64,000 nt of DNA from a virus. Every line of letters begins with the position of its first letter. Positions within the stretch are counted from its first letter, which is position 1. The translations under genes were made by a program, and so were the position numbers. The notes under the pieces were generated by a model. That model was not told the DNA's origin. It made no database searches and worked only from the letters and a program-made list of their open reading frames with translations. Of this stretch, positions 16,404 to 25,227 are shown piece after piece. Location: positions 1 to 64,000 of the IMG/VR virus record IMGVR_UViG_3300048772_000133. One strand, given 5' to 3'.

Positions 16404-16796
16404 TTAACCTCTTGATGTAGGCGCGAAGCCCAGGGTTGAGTTGTTCGTTAATTGTGGTGTCGGGGCAGACGCGCCCCACATGCTTATGGGCTTAGCCCCT
16501 TGTTGTTTAGGGAGAAGCCCGGGAGGAAAGTTCGGAGGAAGCGCCGGTCCATTATTCGGACCAGGGGGCGGGGTCGTCCACCCGTTGGGGCGGTCTACTT
16601 TGAGATGCGGCTGAAACGTAATTCCGAAGATTTCATACGTTCCGTTGTTTTCCACGTCCGAGGCGTTGCGCGGCATTTTGCTTATGAGCCGCTGTCCGAT
16701 AGGTATGTTCCACCGGCTAGGAGTAGACAGGTGGTCCGCGTCGTGTGTGTAGAGGACCGTTCCGTCATCATCTTGGATTTCTACGTGGAGTTTCAT
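16404..16796 (-). CDS. Proline-rich hypothetical protein, 130 residues
   Basis: N-terminal beta domain (MKLHVEIQDDDGTVLYTHDA), then a Pro/Asn/Gly-rich linker. The ATG overlaps the terminase stop as TAATG, so it is coupled to terminase translation. One motif copy (16547-16561) lies within the linker codons. Confidence 0.6.
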   Translation of the reverse strand: MKLHVEIQDDDGTVLYTHDADHLSTPSRWNIPIGQRLISKMPRNASDVENNGTYEIFGITFQPHLKVDRPNGWTTPPPGPNNGPALPPNFPPGLLPKQQGAKPISMWGASAPTPQLTNNSTLGFAPTSRG

Positions 16797-18832
16797 TAAC
16801 CAAATATACCAGCGCCCAAAATGTTAGGCATTCCGTGGGGGGTTCCCGACCAAACTTCTGGTTCGGGGGAGAACATATCAGAAACAACAGGTTCCGGCTG
16901 AGCACTCACGATGTTCCCGTTTTCGTCCAGGTACGAGCCTTTCCTTGCCATGTACTCTTCGTCAAACAATTGACCCCAGCCCTGTCGGTCGATATTGAAG
17001 AACATCTCCGTGCTGTTTTCGACTATGGCTTGAGTCGCCCTCGGCGCGTAGCGAGGTTGGTATCCGAGGTTGTCTGGAATATCATCGTGGTGGTGACTGG
17101 ACATGCAGGCTTGGAATTCTTTGTAAAGAGCGTCCAGGGTTGGATACTTCGGCTGCATCGCAAAATTAGCGAACTTCAGTCTGCCTTCTTGAATCCAGGG
17201 GAGCAAACTGCCCATGCGAATTTTCTTGGCGTCCTTCTCGTTGCTGGGGGTTACCCAATCTATGTGCGTGCAAACCGCAATAACATAAGGATCGCCTGTC
17301 TTTTGCGCCTCGGCGTGGATGGCGGGCTCTAAGTTCTTGGAGCCGCCCGCGTCTTCTATCCCAAGGATGAAAGGTCGTTCTTCCACGACAAGTTGGACAA
17401 TGGCTTGGGCCGCCGAGAAAGGGTTGAATCGGTCCCGAATGACTTTTCGAACATAGCCTACGGTTTTGCGTGCTCCGGTTCTCTTCTCAACAGAGTCAAG
17501 TACGTCTTCTTCCCCCCACATTACAGAGCTTCCAACGCAGTAGTCGGTGCCTTTCTTTTCGCTGAAGGACAAGTCCCAAAACTGGGATACTGGGCCCTGG
17601 CGCGGCAGCATGTGATAAGGAACCGTAGCGCGTAGAAGGGAAGGCAGGTCGAAGACCACCGAGCTTGCGGTCCTGGGGTTCTGATTTAGCTGCCCCTCGA
17701 AGACCCTCTCGTTGTTCGCGTACTCGCCCATCAACCAGGGATAGGGTTGCTTTTTGGGAAGCAGGAGTATGCAGCCGTCTTCTCCGGCCTCGATGTAATT
17801 TACCGGCTTACCTTCGCGTCGGAGCCGTTCTTCAACTTCTGGATTGATCTGACAGGCTTTGCCAATCAGTATTTTAATGGCGTAGGTTTTGTTGTAAGTG
17901 AGCGTCCAACCAACTCCGGTCGTGGTTTCGATCTCGCCGTTGGTTAGGTACTTGTCGAGCAAAATCCCATAATGATCTTCTTCCGCATAGCGGGTTCCCA
18001 CGTAGTCTTTGTAAAAACCGCCAGGCATCAGCAGCTTTTCGGAAAGAAACAGCTTCTCCGACACGGTGGAACACTGTTCCGAGGTTTCAGTATTCTTGTC
18101 CGAAACGGCGTCGTCTGACTTGATGACTTCGTAGTGCCACCCGGATTTAGTCTTTCCCACAGAGGAAGCAACAACCGTCGGCTCTTTGCGGCCCGTCTTT
18201 TTGGCCTTGTATACCGGGGTTGTAAAAAGGGTTCCAGCCCCCATATCTTTGGGCAAGCAGCAATGTTCGGGAAAGAATAGATTGAAGAGAGTCGGAGCGT
18301 CTTCTCTCAGAGTAAAATACCCTTTCAATTCTCCGGTAAAGCCCTTGGACAGCGTGGCTTCGGCAGTTTGGTACAGGATTCTAAGTACGGGAAAAGCTAT
18401 AATCCATTGAAGGGCGTCGATATGGTCATACGACGATTTTGCGCCGCCACGCGGCCAGAGCAAAACTCGGGTCTTAACCGGGTCCTGATCCTGAATGGAT
18501 TTGGTTGGGTCCTTCTTAACGAACAACTCAGCGAAAATGTCGTACTGCGGGTCGAGGAAGATGTTCTCTGAAATCGGGACTTCGCCCCCGTTGCTCACGG
18601 ACATGGAGTCCCACAAGAAATACTTTGCCAGCCACTTCAGGTCTGCGATGCTGCGCCTGCGAACTTCCTTGCCCAGGTTGGAATTGGGGATGTGGTCCGA
18701 GCCCAGCTTGGACATGTTGACCAGGTCCTGCTTGCCGCCCTGAAGGAGGTCATAGAGCGCGTCATCGGGGATTAGCTCGTACCCACCGTATTGGTCATAG
18801 AGCGCGTCTATTTGGTCAGAGAAACTAAGCAT
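16796..18832 (-). CDS. terL: Terminase large subunit
   Basis: A 678-residue packaging motor. Walker A variant WPRGGAKSS at about 126-134, Walker B-like YEVIKSDDAVSD at about 234-245, and a C-terminal RNase H-like nuclease with FWDLSFSEKKGTDY (Asp 420 and 430) and GIEDAGGSKN. It pumps DNA through the portal with ATP and cuts concatemers. No small subunit was identified nearby; 35849-36046 is only a weak candidate. A motif copy (18837-18851) sits just upstream of its start. Confidence 0.92.
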   Translation of the reverse strand: MLSFSDQIDALYDQYGGYELIPDDALYDLLQGGKQDLVNMSKLGSDHIPNSNLGKEVRRRSIADLKWLAKYFLWDSMSVSNGGEVPISENIFLDPQYDIFAELFVKKDPTKSIQDQDPVKTRVLLWPRGGAKSSYDHIDALQWIIAFPVLRILYQTAEATLSKGFTGELKGYFTLREDAPTLFNLFFPEHCCLPKDMGAGTLFTTPVYKAKKTGRKEPTVVASSVGKTKSGWHYEVIKSDDAVSDKNTETSEQCSTVSEKLFLSEKLLMPGGFYKDYVGTRYAEEDHYGILLDKYLTNGEIETTTGVGWTLTYNKTYAIKILIGKACQINPEVEERLRREGKPVNYIEAGEDGCILLLPKKQPYPWLMGEYANNERVFEGQLNQNPRTASSVVFDLPSLLRATVPYHMLPRQGPVSQFWDLSFSEKKGTDYCVGSSVMWGEEDVLDSVEKRTGARKTVGYVRKVIRDRFNPFSAAQAIVQLVVEERPFILGIEDAGGSKNLEPAIHAEAQKTGDPYVIAVCTHIDWVTPSNEKDAKKIRMGSLLPWIQEGRLKFANFAMQPKYPTLDALYKEFQACMSSHHHDDIPDNLGYQPRYAPRATQAIVENSTEMFFNIDRQGWGQLFDEEYMARKGSYLDENGNIVSAQPEPVVSDMFSPEPEVWSGTPHGMPNILGAGIFG

Positions 18833-18850
18833 AGTTGTCCGGGTAATGGA

Positions 18851-18997
18851 CTATTTCTTCTTGGCTTTCTTGGGGAGCGGGATTTTAGCCCCCTCTTTCC
18901 GGGCGTATGAAATTTCAATTGCCCGGGCTTGGGCCGCGTTTTTGACGATGGGGCCGCCTTTTCCCGAGTGCAGTTTTCCGGCTCTAAAATCCGTCAT
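18851..18997 (-). CDS. Small basic protein, 48 residues
   Basis: MTDFRAGKLHSGKGGPIVKN then a helix and KAKKK tail. This pattern (SGKGGPxVKN...QAxAIxxSxAR) is common in tiny phage proteins near terminase or portal genes. The stop TAG shares its G with the motif at 18837-18851, and the start overlaps the previous stop as TAATG. Confidence 0.65.
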   Translation of the reverse strand: MTDFRAGKLHSGKGGPIVKNAAQARAIEISYARKEGAKIPLPKKAKKK

Positions 18998-19182
18998 TAT
19001 TTCTTTGGCTGGCATTCGTTCTCCAAGTCTTTGAGAATAAGATCGGCAAAAGCCGCCTCGTTCTCGTGCTCCAGGGCGACAGCTTTGTATCCGTTTTCTC
19101 GGGCGTACACGGCGGCTACTAAAGATTTGTGCCGATGTCCAAGAACAAATAGTCTGATTCTTTCCAAAGACTCAGATGTCAT
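18997..19182 (-). CDS. Hypothetical protein, 61 residues
   Basis: A compact alpha/beta protein (MTSESLERIRLFVLGHRHKS). Coupled by TAATG to the next gene. Not recognised. Confidence 0.6.
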   Translation of the reverse strand: MTSESLERIRLFVLGHRHKSLVAAVYARENGYKAVALEHENEAAFADLILKDLENECQPKK

Positions 19183-19202
19183 ACGCCTCTTGTTAGAGCT
19201 TG

Positions 19203-19358
19203 TTAGAGCTTCTTTGCAACCGCAGTTTCGATGCCCTTCAAGCGGGCTTCAATGGTGGTTTCCAAACTTGCGACAGCGGCGGCCAACTGCTTCGAAAAGT
19301 AGTGACCCCCGACGAATCCGACGATAGCCGACAATACTGCTGTGTAAACGTAGTCCAT
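19203..19358 (-). CDS. Small membrane protein, 51 residues
   Basis: MDYVYTAVLSAIVGFVGGHY is one transmembrane helix, followed by an amphipathic helix (ASLETTIEARLKGIETAVAKK). Adjacent to other membrane proteins in the probable lysis module. Could be a holin partner; unproven. Confidence 0.55.
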   Translation of the reverse strand: MDYVYTAVLSAIVGFVGGHYFSKQLAAAVASLETTIEARLKGIETAVAKKL

Positions 19359-19377
19359 TTGTTCTCCTATGGTGCTG

Positions 19378-19704
19378 TTATGGTGCTGGTGTGGTGGGTG
19401 GTTGAACTTGCTGGGTTGCGTTCGGTGCCCGGTTGTTCACGGCGTCCGCGCTGTATTTCAAACCGGCAAGCACTCCGCAAAGCATAGTGGCGAACGTTCC
19501 GACCGACCCGACAAAAGTAACGATGTCAGTGACCGAGATGGCCCCGTGGAGTTTGTAAATCAGGCAGCTAATCCAGGACAGGGCCGCTGTCACCACCATC
19601 AAGATACAAACCTTAGTGTTGCTAACCGTCCCGTCTTTGTCAGACAACTGCGACCGCAGGAACCCCGCCGCCCAGTTGCCGCCTAATGTTGAAGTTCCGT
19701 TCAT
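19378..19704 (-). CDS. Candidate holin, two membrane helices
   Basis: A 108-residue protein with two hydrophobic helices (about 32-49 and 58-78: VCILMVVTAALSWISCLIY and VTFVGSVGTFATMLCGVLAG) and a Pro-rich tail. Start at 19704 overlaps the upstream stop as TAATG. Holins form membrane lesions that time lysis; the assignment rests on topology and neighbours only. The lysin-like gene is far away at 34827. Confidence 0.5.
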   Translation of the reverse strand: MNGTSTLGGNWAAGFLRSQLSDKDGTVSNTKVCILMVVTAALSWISCLIYKLHGAISVTDIVTFVGSVGTFATMLCGVLAGLKYSADAVNNRAPNATQQVQPPTTPAP

Positions 19705-20336
19705 TACTTTTTCCCAAGGGCATAGGCCGTGCCACCCGCGACAACAGCCGTAATCCCGATGATTTTTGCGTCGTGCCGGAACCTCTGCCAAAACGTACCG
19801 CCTTTAAGCGCGGTCTTATAGGCATCCCGTTGGGTAGTAGTTTCTTTCAGTTCGTCCACAGTCGTTGCTTGAGTAAGAGTACACGCTGAGAGTTTCGCGC
19901 TGTTTTCTTCGCAGTTAATGGCGTAGTCCTGAAGGGTCTTCAAATCCACGGCAGGAATCTGAACTACAGGAGCAGACGGAACTTCCGTTGGTTTTCCGTT
20001 CACGACTTGTTGCGTCGGAGGAGGAGTAACCACTTGCAAGGGCTGAGCCAGATTGGGAAACAACTTGGAGGCCGAAATGACAATCTGCTGCGGAGTCGCT
20101 GGGAGGCTTCTTGCTGATTCCAAATCGGACAGTCTTGCCGCCAAGTCTGTTTGAACTTTGGCTGCGTTAGCTTTGTCCGCCTGAATCTGCGTCTGGGCAG
20201 TAGCCACCGTTGCCTCGGCCTTGATGCGGGCGTCGTGCTCTTGTAACCATTCGTAGGCACCAAAGATCAGAACCGCAGCGACGACAGCGGTAACGATCCA
20301 GCCCAGCTTCGAACTTGGAACGACGGTGGTTGTCAT
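19704..20336 (-). CDS. Membrane-anchored coiled-coil protein (spanin-like)
   Basis: A 210-residue protein: N-terminal membrane helix (WIVTAVVAAVLIFGAYEWL), then a long Ala/Gln coiled coil, Pro-rich part, two cysteines (CEENSAKLSAC), and a second hydrophobic stretch at the end. The layout recalls inner-membrane spanins or tape-like periplasmic spacers. Next to the holin candidate. Confidence 0.5.
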   Translation of the reverse strand: MTTTVVPSSKLGWIVTAVVAAVLIFGAYEWLQEHDARIKAEATVATAQTQIQADKANAAKVQTDLAARLSDLESARSLPATPQQIVISASKLFPNLAQPLQVVTPPPTQQVVNGKPTEVPSAPVVQIPAVDLKTLQDYAINCEENSAKLSACTLTQATTVDELKETTTQRDAYKTALKGGTFWQRFRHDAKIIGITAVVAGGTAYALGKK

Positions 20337-20711
20337 TTACATTCCTTGCTGCGGCGCGGGAGCCGGGGGTCCGCCCGGTCCGGGGGCTGCCGCTCCTGCG
20401 GCTGCGGGTCCTGCTTGAGACATATCCGGAGAAGGAGCGGCCTGCGGAACGGGGGCCTGATCTCCCATGTTGGCATCCATGTGCGAATGCAAGGCTTCGA
20501 GGTCTGGGAGGACATGCTCTTCATCCGGCTCGGGAGCCGTGTCGGGAGAGTTGGGGTCTGCGTCGTGAATATGCTTGGCGATAAAGCCGCCAGACTTACC
20601 GCGCCGGATATGAATTTCCTTTGGGTGCTTCTTGGTCTTCGACTTCTTGGAGGACTTCTTGCTGCCCCCGCTCATTGCGGAATGAGCCCGGGATGTTTTT
20701 TCTTCTGCCAT
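20337..20711 (-). CDS. Basic N-terminus, Pro/Ala-rich tail protein
   Basis: A 124-residue low-complexity protein: Ser/Lys-rich start, a short basic core (KEIHIRRGKSGGFIAKHI), acidic middle and an Ala/Pro/Gly-rich end. This build is seen in small DNA-associated or virion-packaged proteins. The next start directly abuts its stop (TAAATG on the minus strand). Confidence 0.55.
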   Translation of the reverse strand: MAEEKTSRAHSAMSGGSKKSSKKSKTKKHPKEIHIRRGKSGGFIAKHIHDADPNSPDTAPEPDEEHVLPDLEALHSHMDANMGDQAPVPQAAPSPDMSQAGPAAAGAAAPGPGGPPAPAPQQGM

Positions 20712-20762
20712 ATTGGTTTCCTTTGTGCTGTCCGGGTAATGGACGGGGTTAGAAAAAGTCGG

Positions 20763-20876
20763 TTACTTTTTCTTTGCGATAGCTTTCAAACCTGTGGCTA
20801 CCTGTTGGGGCGAGCCCTTCAGCTTGATTTTGATCTTGGCCTCTGGGGCCTTGACTGACGGTTTCTTCGTGGTCAT
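20763..20876 (-). CDS. Tiny basic protein, 37 residues
   Basis: MTTKKPSVKAPEAKIKIKLK then KGSPQQVATGLKAIAKKK-type end. It has an excellent GGAG site. Highly basic, so possibly nucleic-acid-binding. Too short for family assignment. Confidence 0.55.
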   Translation of the reverse strand: MTTKKPSVKAPEAKIKIKLKGSPQQVATGLKAIAKKK

Positions 20877-20901
20877 GTGTTTCTCCTGTTGTACCTCTGG
20901 T

Positions 20902-21015
20902 CTATTGTCGCGTGAAATCTCCTCGGCCAGCATCATCTCTCCTGGCCGCTTCCCTGGCCCGTTGTTGCGCCGCCCCGATTACTGGATATGCAGCGCGTCC
21001 GTGTTCTGATTTCAT
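20902..21015 (-). CDS. Tiny hypothetical protein, 37 residues
   Basis: MKSEHGRAAYPVIGAAQQRA followed by an arginine-rich helix. Begins 3 nt after the stop of the large fibre-like gene, so likely translated by re-initiation. Unrecognised. Confidence 0.45.
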   Translation of the reverse strand: MKSEHGRAAYPVIGAAQQRAREAARRDDAGRGDFTRQ

Positions 21016-21018
21016 GCC

Positions 21019-22629
21019 CTAGTTTCCGTCGCAGTGATAGAAAACTACGCCTGTTTCCGCTGCCGTGAATGTGATCGTGAACCCCGTCTTGCTGATGGCG
21101 CTGATGTAGGGAATGGCCGTCGCATTATCCGGTGTCACCACACAGAATGCCGCGTTCGTCCAGCCGGAGTTGGCAAAGGTGATATTCACACTTGTAGCTG
21201 CGCTCAGGCCAGTGATCTCTCCGCCCATGTTGCTGCTGTAAGCGGCTACGCTTCCTGCTGAGGCTGTTGGGGCTGTGGCTGTGAGCGATATTGTGCCCCC
21301 ACCTTTGATCCTAAAAGCCTCTCCCAGTGTGCCATTCAATACAGTTCGGAAAACTAAATCCGCACTCAGAGTTGCTTGACGGTAATCAGTAGTTGTGGCA
21401 GAGACTTCTCCTTGTACGGTAGAATTCTGTGTGGAAGTTGGAAGCATGAAACTAAACCCAGCCTTACTTCCGTTTGCGTTTGCGTCCGCTCCTGCATATG
21501 CTTCAACTGGAATCATCAACGAGCTGTTGAAGCCGCCCGTGGTAGACTGAAAGGTTATGCCATTACCATTACTCTGTATAAGAATGCCAGAGCTACCATT
21601 TATCTCAAAACGATTATCGCCGCCCCCAGCTATACTTATACTTCCACTATGGGTACTATTATCGGTAACTGAGAATGCTGGTATACCCATATTCAGTGGT
21701 ACAGTGGAGGCAAAAGTTGTTGCGTTGACATACCCCGTTGTATTCGCGGTAGGATACGCCCCACCTGCCGGGTAGCTTGCCGCTGCTGTGTAGGTAGTAG
21801 CCGCCGCGTTCTGCTGGAAGCTCGTTCCGGTCGCTACTGAGTAGTAAGCGAACGATCCGGTATTCTTCATCCAAATGTAGCCCGTCGTGCAGCCACTCGG
21901 CAGCGTATAGCTCCAGACGATGTAGCTTGAGCCGCCGGTTGTAGTGACGTTGGCGGATGCAACGCCGAGCGTTGTGTTTGCTCCGCTAGAATCAATGCAC
22001 GTTACCGCAGCTTCGTTCGTGGTGCTTGCGCCTACAGACTGGCCGGAGTTTGTCGCTACGCCTGTTGGCGCTGCTGCGTTGGCAACTGTGCTCAGCGTCA
22101 GGCCGGTCATGGACTGATTCTCTGTAAACGTGTTGGCAATCCCCGTTCCTGCCGCGCCTAGACTTGTCAATGCCGCCGCAGCCGTAGTTGCACCTGTGCC
22201 GCCCGACGCCGGAAGCAATGGCGATCCAAGCGTCTCACTGCCAGCCGCGATGGTACCTGGGAAAGTGGCCGTACCACTAGCCCCGATGGCCCCTGTCTGC
22301 GTTGCGCCAAGGTTGACTTGAGCGCCGATACTCGCTGGCGTCGCCGAGATCACGCCTGCTGTATTGAGTATCGTAGTCCCATCCGGCATCACGCCGCCCA
22401 GTACACTGCTGGTTGCCGTGGGCAGTGAGTAACTTGTTGCTGCCCAGGTGCCGTTATTGCAAGTATACACAACCCCTGTAGAGATCACAACTTCAATAGG
22501 GGGAGAAGCGGGGCACGCTCCCGAGGGGGCGACTGGGACATAGATAACTTGGTTGTTCACCGGCAGTTGTGCCGAGGCTGTCCAGGTAATGGACAACATG
22601 AGCGCGGCGAGAAAAAGGAGTTTCTTCAT
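21019..22629 (-). CDS. Secreted tail-fibre or adhesin-like protein
   Basis: A 536-residue protein with a signal-peptide-like start (MKKLLFLAALMLSITWTASAQ), long Ala/Thr/Gly/Ser-rich beta repeats with no clear coiled coil, and a C-terminal beta domain (VCYHCDGN-like ending VVFYHCDGN). A signal peptide on a phage fibre-like protein is unusual. It shares a near-identical 56-bp block with the gene at 1-544, and, like that gene, has a motif copy in its signal-peptide codons (22580-22594). Confidence 0.7.
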   Translation of the reverse strand: MKKLLFLAALMLSITWTASAQLPVNNQVIYVPVAPSGACPASPPIEVVISTGVVYTCNNGTWAATSYSLPTATSSVLGGVMPDGTTILNTAGVISATPASIGAQVNLGATQTGAIGASGTATFPGTIAAGSETLGSPLLPASGGTGATTAAAALTSLGAAGTGIANTFTENQSMTGLTLSTVANAAAPTGVATNSGQSVGASTTNEAAVTCIDSSGANTTLGVASANVTTTGGSSYIVWSYTLPSGCTTGYIWMKNTGSFAYYSVATGTSFQQNAAATTYTAAASYPAGGAYPTANTTGYVNATTFASTVPLNMGIPAFSVTDNSTHSGSISIAGGGDNRFEINGSSGILIQSNGNGITFQSTTGGFNSSLMIPVEAYAGADANANGSKAGFSFMLPTSTQNSTVQGEVSATTTDYRQATLSADLVFRTVLNGTLGEAFRIKGGGTISLTATAPTASAGSVAAYSSNMGGEITGLSAATSVNITFANSGWTNAAFCVVTPDNATAIPYISAISKTGFTITFTAAETGVVFYHCDGN

Positions 22630-22633
22630 TTAA

Positions 22634-22978
22634 TTAGACCGTCCACCAAATCCAGAGTTTTGTTCCCGTTGCCGTCAGTCCCGTTACAGCAAAGTCGCGC
22701 CAAGTCAAAGCACCTGTTGTATCAGTCGGGCTGTCGAGAAACAATTCCGTATTGGCGGCTGTTGAAGCTGCAACTGACATTACGGGATATAGCGGAGCAC
22801 TATCAGAGGGTGCGGTAATCGCTACCGTTCCTACACTGGCCGCGCTCGCCCCGACAATGAGTAGAAGTTTTTGGACCCGGATTCCCGTGGTGTAGCCAGC
22901 ACCGGAAACAACTGCGCTGTTTCGCCAGGTTGTAATGTCAGAATCCAAAATCATTGGTTGTGTTGTAAGTGAGTTCAA
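22634..22978 (-). CDS. Structural protein, TTG start
   Basis: A 114-residue protein starting (TTG) NSLTTQPMILDSD, with GGAG six bases upstream; the start overlaps the stop of the GIY-YIG-like gene as TTGA. The product is beta-rich and ends TGTKLWIWWTV. An ATG 27 nt further in is an alternative start. Probably a small tail or decoration protein. Confidence 0.6.
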   Translation of the reverse strand: MNSLTTQPMILDSDITTWRNSAVVSGAGYTTGIRVQKLLLIVGASAASVGTVAITAPSDSAPLYPVMSVAASTAANTELFLDSPTDTTGALTWRDFAVTGLTATGTKLWIWWTV

Positions 22979-23256
22979 AGAATTACTCCTTGTACGGAAG
23001 AAGCAAGTTTCGCGCCCCGCCCGTTGCTTCCATATTTCTCGCGCCGTTTTACCCAAGACGCAGTAACAGCTTCGCTGACGTTGGCTCTATGATTTTCAGA
23101 CAAAGGCTTGCCCAATTTAGCGATCCGTTGCTTTTCTTTGGTTTCGGAAGATCGAAACTTGCCTTTGCCTACGTAATACGGAGAACCCTCTTCGCCGTAC
23201 TCCGAAGATTTAGAACGTAAATAAGCATAGACATAGTAGCCGGTCTTCTTGCTCAT
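22975..23256 (-). CDS. Short GIY-YIG endonuclease-like protein
   Basis: A 93-residue protein with a GIY-YIG-type start (YYVYAYLRSKS...SPYYVGKGK) and a short DNA-binding helix (SENHRANVSEAV) but without the catalytic C-terminal half of the nuclease domain. Likely a truncated homing endonuclease, inserted between structural genes and coupled by TTGA. Confidence 0.65.
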   Translation of the reverse strand: MSKKTGYYVYAYLRSKSSEYGEEGSPYYVGKGKFRSSETKEKQRIAKLGKPLSENHRANVSEAVTASWVKRREKYGSNGRGAKLASSVQGVIL

Positions 23257-23265
23257 TAGGTTCCT

Positions 23266-23484
23266 TTACAACTTGAAGTGTTTTCTGATTAGAACTTTGA
23301 TAGCAGCAACCTGCGCCTGGTAGTAAACCTTTATTGATTTTTCTGCGGCGTCTCGGGCAACCAATGAATCGCCCAAGAATTCTTTCAGGTCCTTTTCGAT
23401 TTCCTTGATCCACAACTGCCGATCAGCAGCGAAAATCACCGTCAAGACGAAAACCACAACGAGTACCCAAAGCATGGCTTCCAT
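23266..23484 (-). CDS. Single-pass membrane protein, 72 residues
   Basis: N-terminal membrane helix (MLWVLVVVFVLTVIFAA) followed by a charged cytosolic or periplasmic helix (IKEIEKDLKEFLGDSLVARD). Unknown function. Confidence 0.6.
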   Translation of the reverse strand: MEAMLWVLVVVFVLTVIFAADRQLWIKEIEKDLKEFLGDSLVARDAAEKSIKVYYQAQVAAIKVLIRKHFKL

Positions 23485-23499
23485 ATTGATCTCCTTGTA

Positions 23500-23515
23500 G
23501 GGGCCCGAAGGCCCC
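23500..23515 (-). terminator. GC hairpin with UUCG loop
   Basis: On the minus strand GGGGCC-TTCG-GGCCCC, directly after the stop at 23531 and before the next start at 23484. A very stable stem with a UUCG loop; no T-tract follows, so attenuation or RNA protection are equally possible. Confidence 0.5.
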
Positions 23516-23530
23516 CATAAGTTGTTGATT

Positions 23531-24163
23531 TTATATCCGGTTAATGCAAAACTCCTTGAAGTTGATTGTCGTCGTAGCTGCGGACGCCAACGTGAAGGAC
23601 GGAATGAAGTTCAGGTCGGTAACGGCAACGGAAGTGGCGTTGGCATTTGCCGCGTTGGAAATCAACACACCGTTCTGATACTGAGAAGTTCCAGCCCAAG
23701 ACAGAATCTTGGTAAGACTGTCCCACAGGAACTGGGTCTTCATCACGTAGTTGACAGTAACGCTCGAAGTCAGGTTCGCGGTCGCCGTGCCCGTAACAAC
23801 CTTGGTACAGCCCGTGCTGAGAGTACCCAGGGTGTATCCCGTGGCTGCTGGGCCGCCCGCGAATGTCGATGCCTTGGCATTGTACAGGTTAACCAACAGG
23901 TTGGTTGTCGCCGTGCTTGACGCGGTGAAAGCCAGAACAACCTCGAACAGATGACCGTCGAAAGCGCCGCCCGCGATGTCAGACGAAACACCAACATATA
24001 CGCCGGACGGGTAGGTCGAAGTCGAAAGCGGAAATTCGGGGGAAGGGAAGTAGGGAGATACTCCAGCGGCGGTGGGGGCGAGAAGCGGAGTTTCGGAGGT
24101 TACCGCGATCACCTGCGAGTAGTTAAAATTGGGGAAGCCTGCAACTGTGTCTTGACGAGCCAT
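23531..24163 (-). CDS. Virion protein, paralogue of the 5206-5943 product
   Basis: A 210-residue protein starting MARQDTVAGFPNFNYSQ. Shared blocks with the 5206-5943 protein (FDGH, NLYNA, FLWDSLTKIL) show common ancestry. T/A/S-rich beta composition fits a virion surface protein. The longer upstream frame shadows the next gene and was rejected. Confidence 0.7.
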   Translation of the reverse strand: MARQDTVAGFPNFNYSQVIAVTSETPLLAPTAAGVSPYFPSPEFPLSTSTYPSGVYVGVSSDIAGGAFDGHLFEVVLAFTASSTATTNLLVNLYNAKASTFAGGPAATGYTLGTLSTGCTKVVTGTATANLTSSVTVNYVMKTQFLWDSLTKILSWAGTSQYQNGVLISNAANANATSVAVTDLNFIPSFTLASAATTTINFKEFCINRI

Positions 24164-24182
24164 GATGTTTGTCCTTTGGAGG

Positions 24183-24431
24183 CTAAAGAGCCTCGATTGT
24201 GATCTTGAGTTTTCCGATGGAAGGAAGAACGGGATGTCCGGGAGGAGTGGTAAAGTGGAGGGAAATAGGATACGGAATTTCTGATTTCCAAATCCCTTCG
24301 GCTTTGATCTCCCAAACCTCTTCAGTTTTCTCGTTCCAATAAGGCAATGCCTTTTTGGGGGGCTTGGGGAATCGGCCAACCACACAACTCTTCACGCGCA
24401 GTTCCGCGACGATTTTGGATTCATCTGTCAT
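24183..24431 (-). CDS. Hypothetical protein, 82 residues
   Basis: A small beta-rich protein (MTDESKIVAELRVKSCVVG ... LPSIGKLKITIEAL) lying 20 nt upstream of the virion protein gene in the same operon. Unrecognised; perhaps a head-tail accessory. Confidence 0.6.
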   Translation of the reverse strand: MTDESKIVAELRVKSCVVGRFPKPPKKALPYWNEKTEEVWEIKAEGIWKSEIPYPISLHFTTPPGHPVLPSIGKLKITIEAL

Positions 24432-24474
24432 TTTTGGCTCTCTGGGATTCCGGCGCTCTGGCTCGGATCGGCGA

Positions 24475-25125
24475 TTAGTCCATTACCCGGACTAAAACTT
24501 TTTGTTTCTTCTTTGGTCTCCTCGAAGGAGCTTTCTTTCTGCAATCAATACATTGACCTTGCAGCCCGTTCCAACGAGAAGCATTTCTTTCGAAACTAGA
24601 AAGGGAGATAAAACTTTTGTGTGTGCTACACCAGGAGGTTCCTTCTGGACCCACTTTTCTAATGTTTCTGGGGGCTCTTTTTGGCTTCTCCGGAAGAGGA
24701 GGAAGCTCGGCACCTACCATTTGGAAAAGCTCTTGCCAGACTTCTCTGTCGTACCATTTCTTTCGGGCGGAGAAAATATCCCAGAGTTCGGATAGGGTCA
24801 GCGTCGGCTCGTCTTTTTCCAAACGAGAAATGGTTCTTATTCTGTGGCAATTGGCACAAACTAATTCGCACTTTTTAAGCTCAGAAACCAGAGCCGCAGG
24901 AGTGCAGCGCCTGACTATTGAGGCTATATTCATAACTTTGTCCCCGTCGATGTGGTCAAAATCCATAGCACAAGAGGGGAATTTTCCCCCACAATCCAGG
25001 CAGGGTCTGTTTTTCAAAAGGACCAAAAGGGCTTCAAAAACCCTTTTATACTGTTTATTCTTTTGTAAATAGTCCTCTTTGTTTTCCTCGTAGTGGGCGC
25101 GATGATAGGCGGGGTCAGAGGGCAT
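24475..25125 (-). CDS. HNH endonuclease
   Basis: A 216-residue protein with an HNH/zinc core: CLDCGGKFPSCAMDFDHIDG then CELVCANCHRIRT, giving the His, the N/H and four zinc cysteines. A second zinc-like pair (CSTH...CIDC) is near the C-terminus. Between the tRNA-Gly gene and the structural operon, a typical homing endonuclease site. Its last codons and stop lie in a motif copy (24478-24492). Confidence 0.85.
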   Translation of the reverse strand: MPSDPAYHRAHYEENKEDYLQKNKQYKRVFEALLVLLKNRPCLDCGGKFPSCAMDFDHIDGDKVMNIASIVRRCTPAALVSELKKCELVCANCHRIRTISRLEKDEPTLTLSELWDIFSARKKWYDREVWQELFQMVGAELPPLPEKPKRAPRNIRKVGPEGTSWCSTHKSFISLSSFERNASRWNGLQGQCIDCRKKAPSRRPKKKQKVLVRVMD

Positions 25126-25137
25126 ACTTCTCCAGAA

Positions 25138-25219
25138 TGGAGCGGAAGACGGGATTCGAACCCGCATGTCAAAGACAGTTGCTTGGAAGGCAACGGCTCT
25201 ACCACTGAGCGACTTCCGC
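25138..25219 (-). tRNA. tRNA-Gly(TCC)
   Basis: Acceptor GCGGAAG/CTTCCGC, anticodon loop CTTCCAA, canonical T-loop, encoded CCA. First (most promoter-distal) tRNA of the cluster. Confidence 0.9.
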
Positions 25220-25227
25220 ATGAAACT

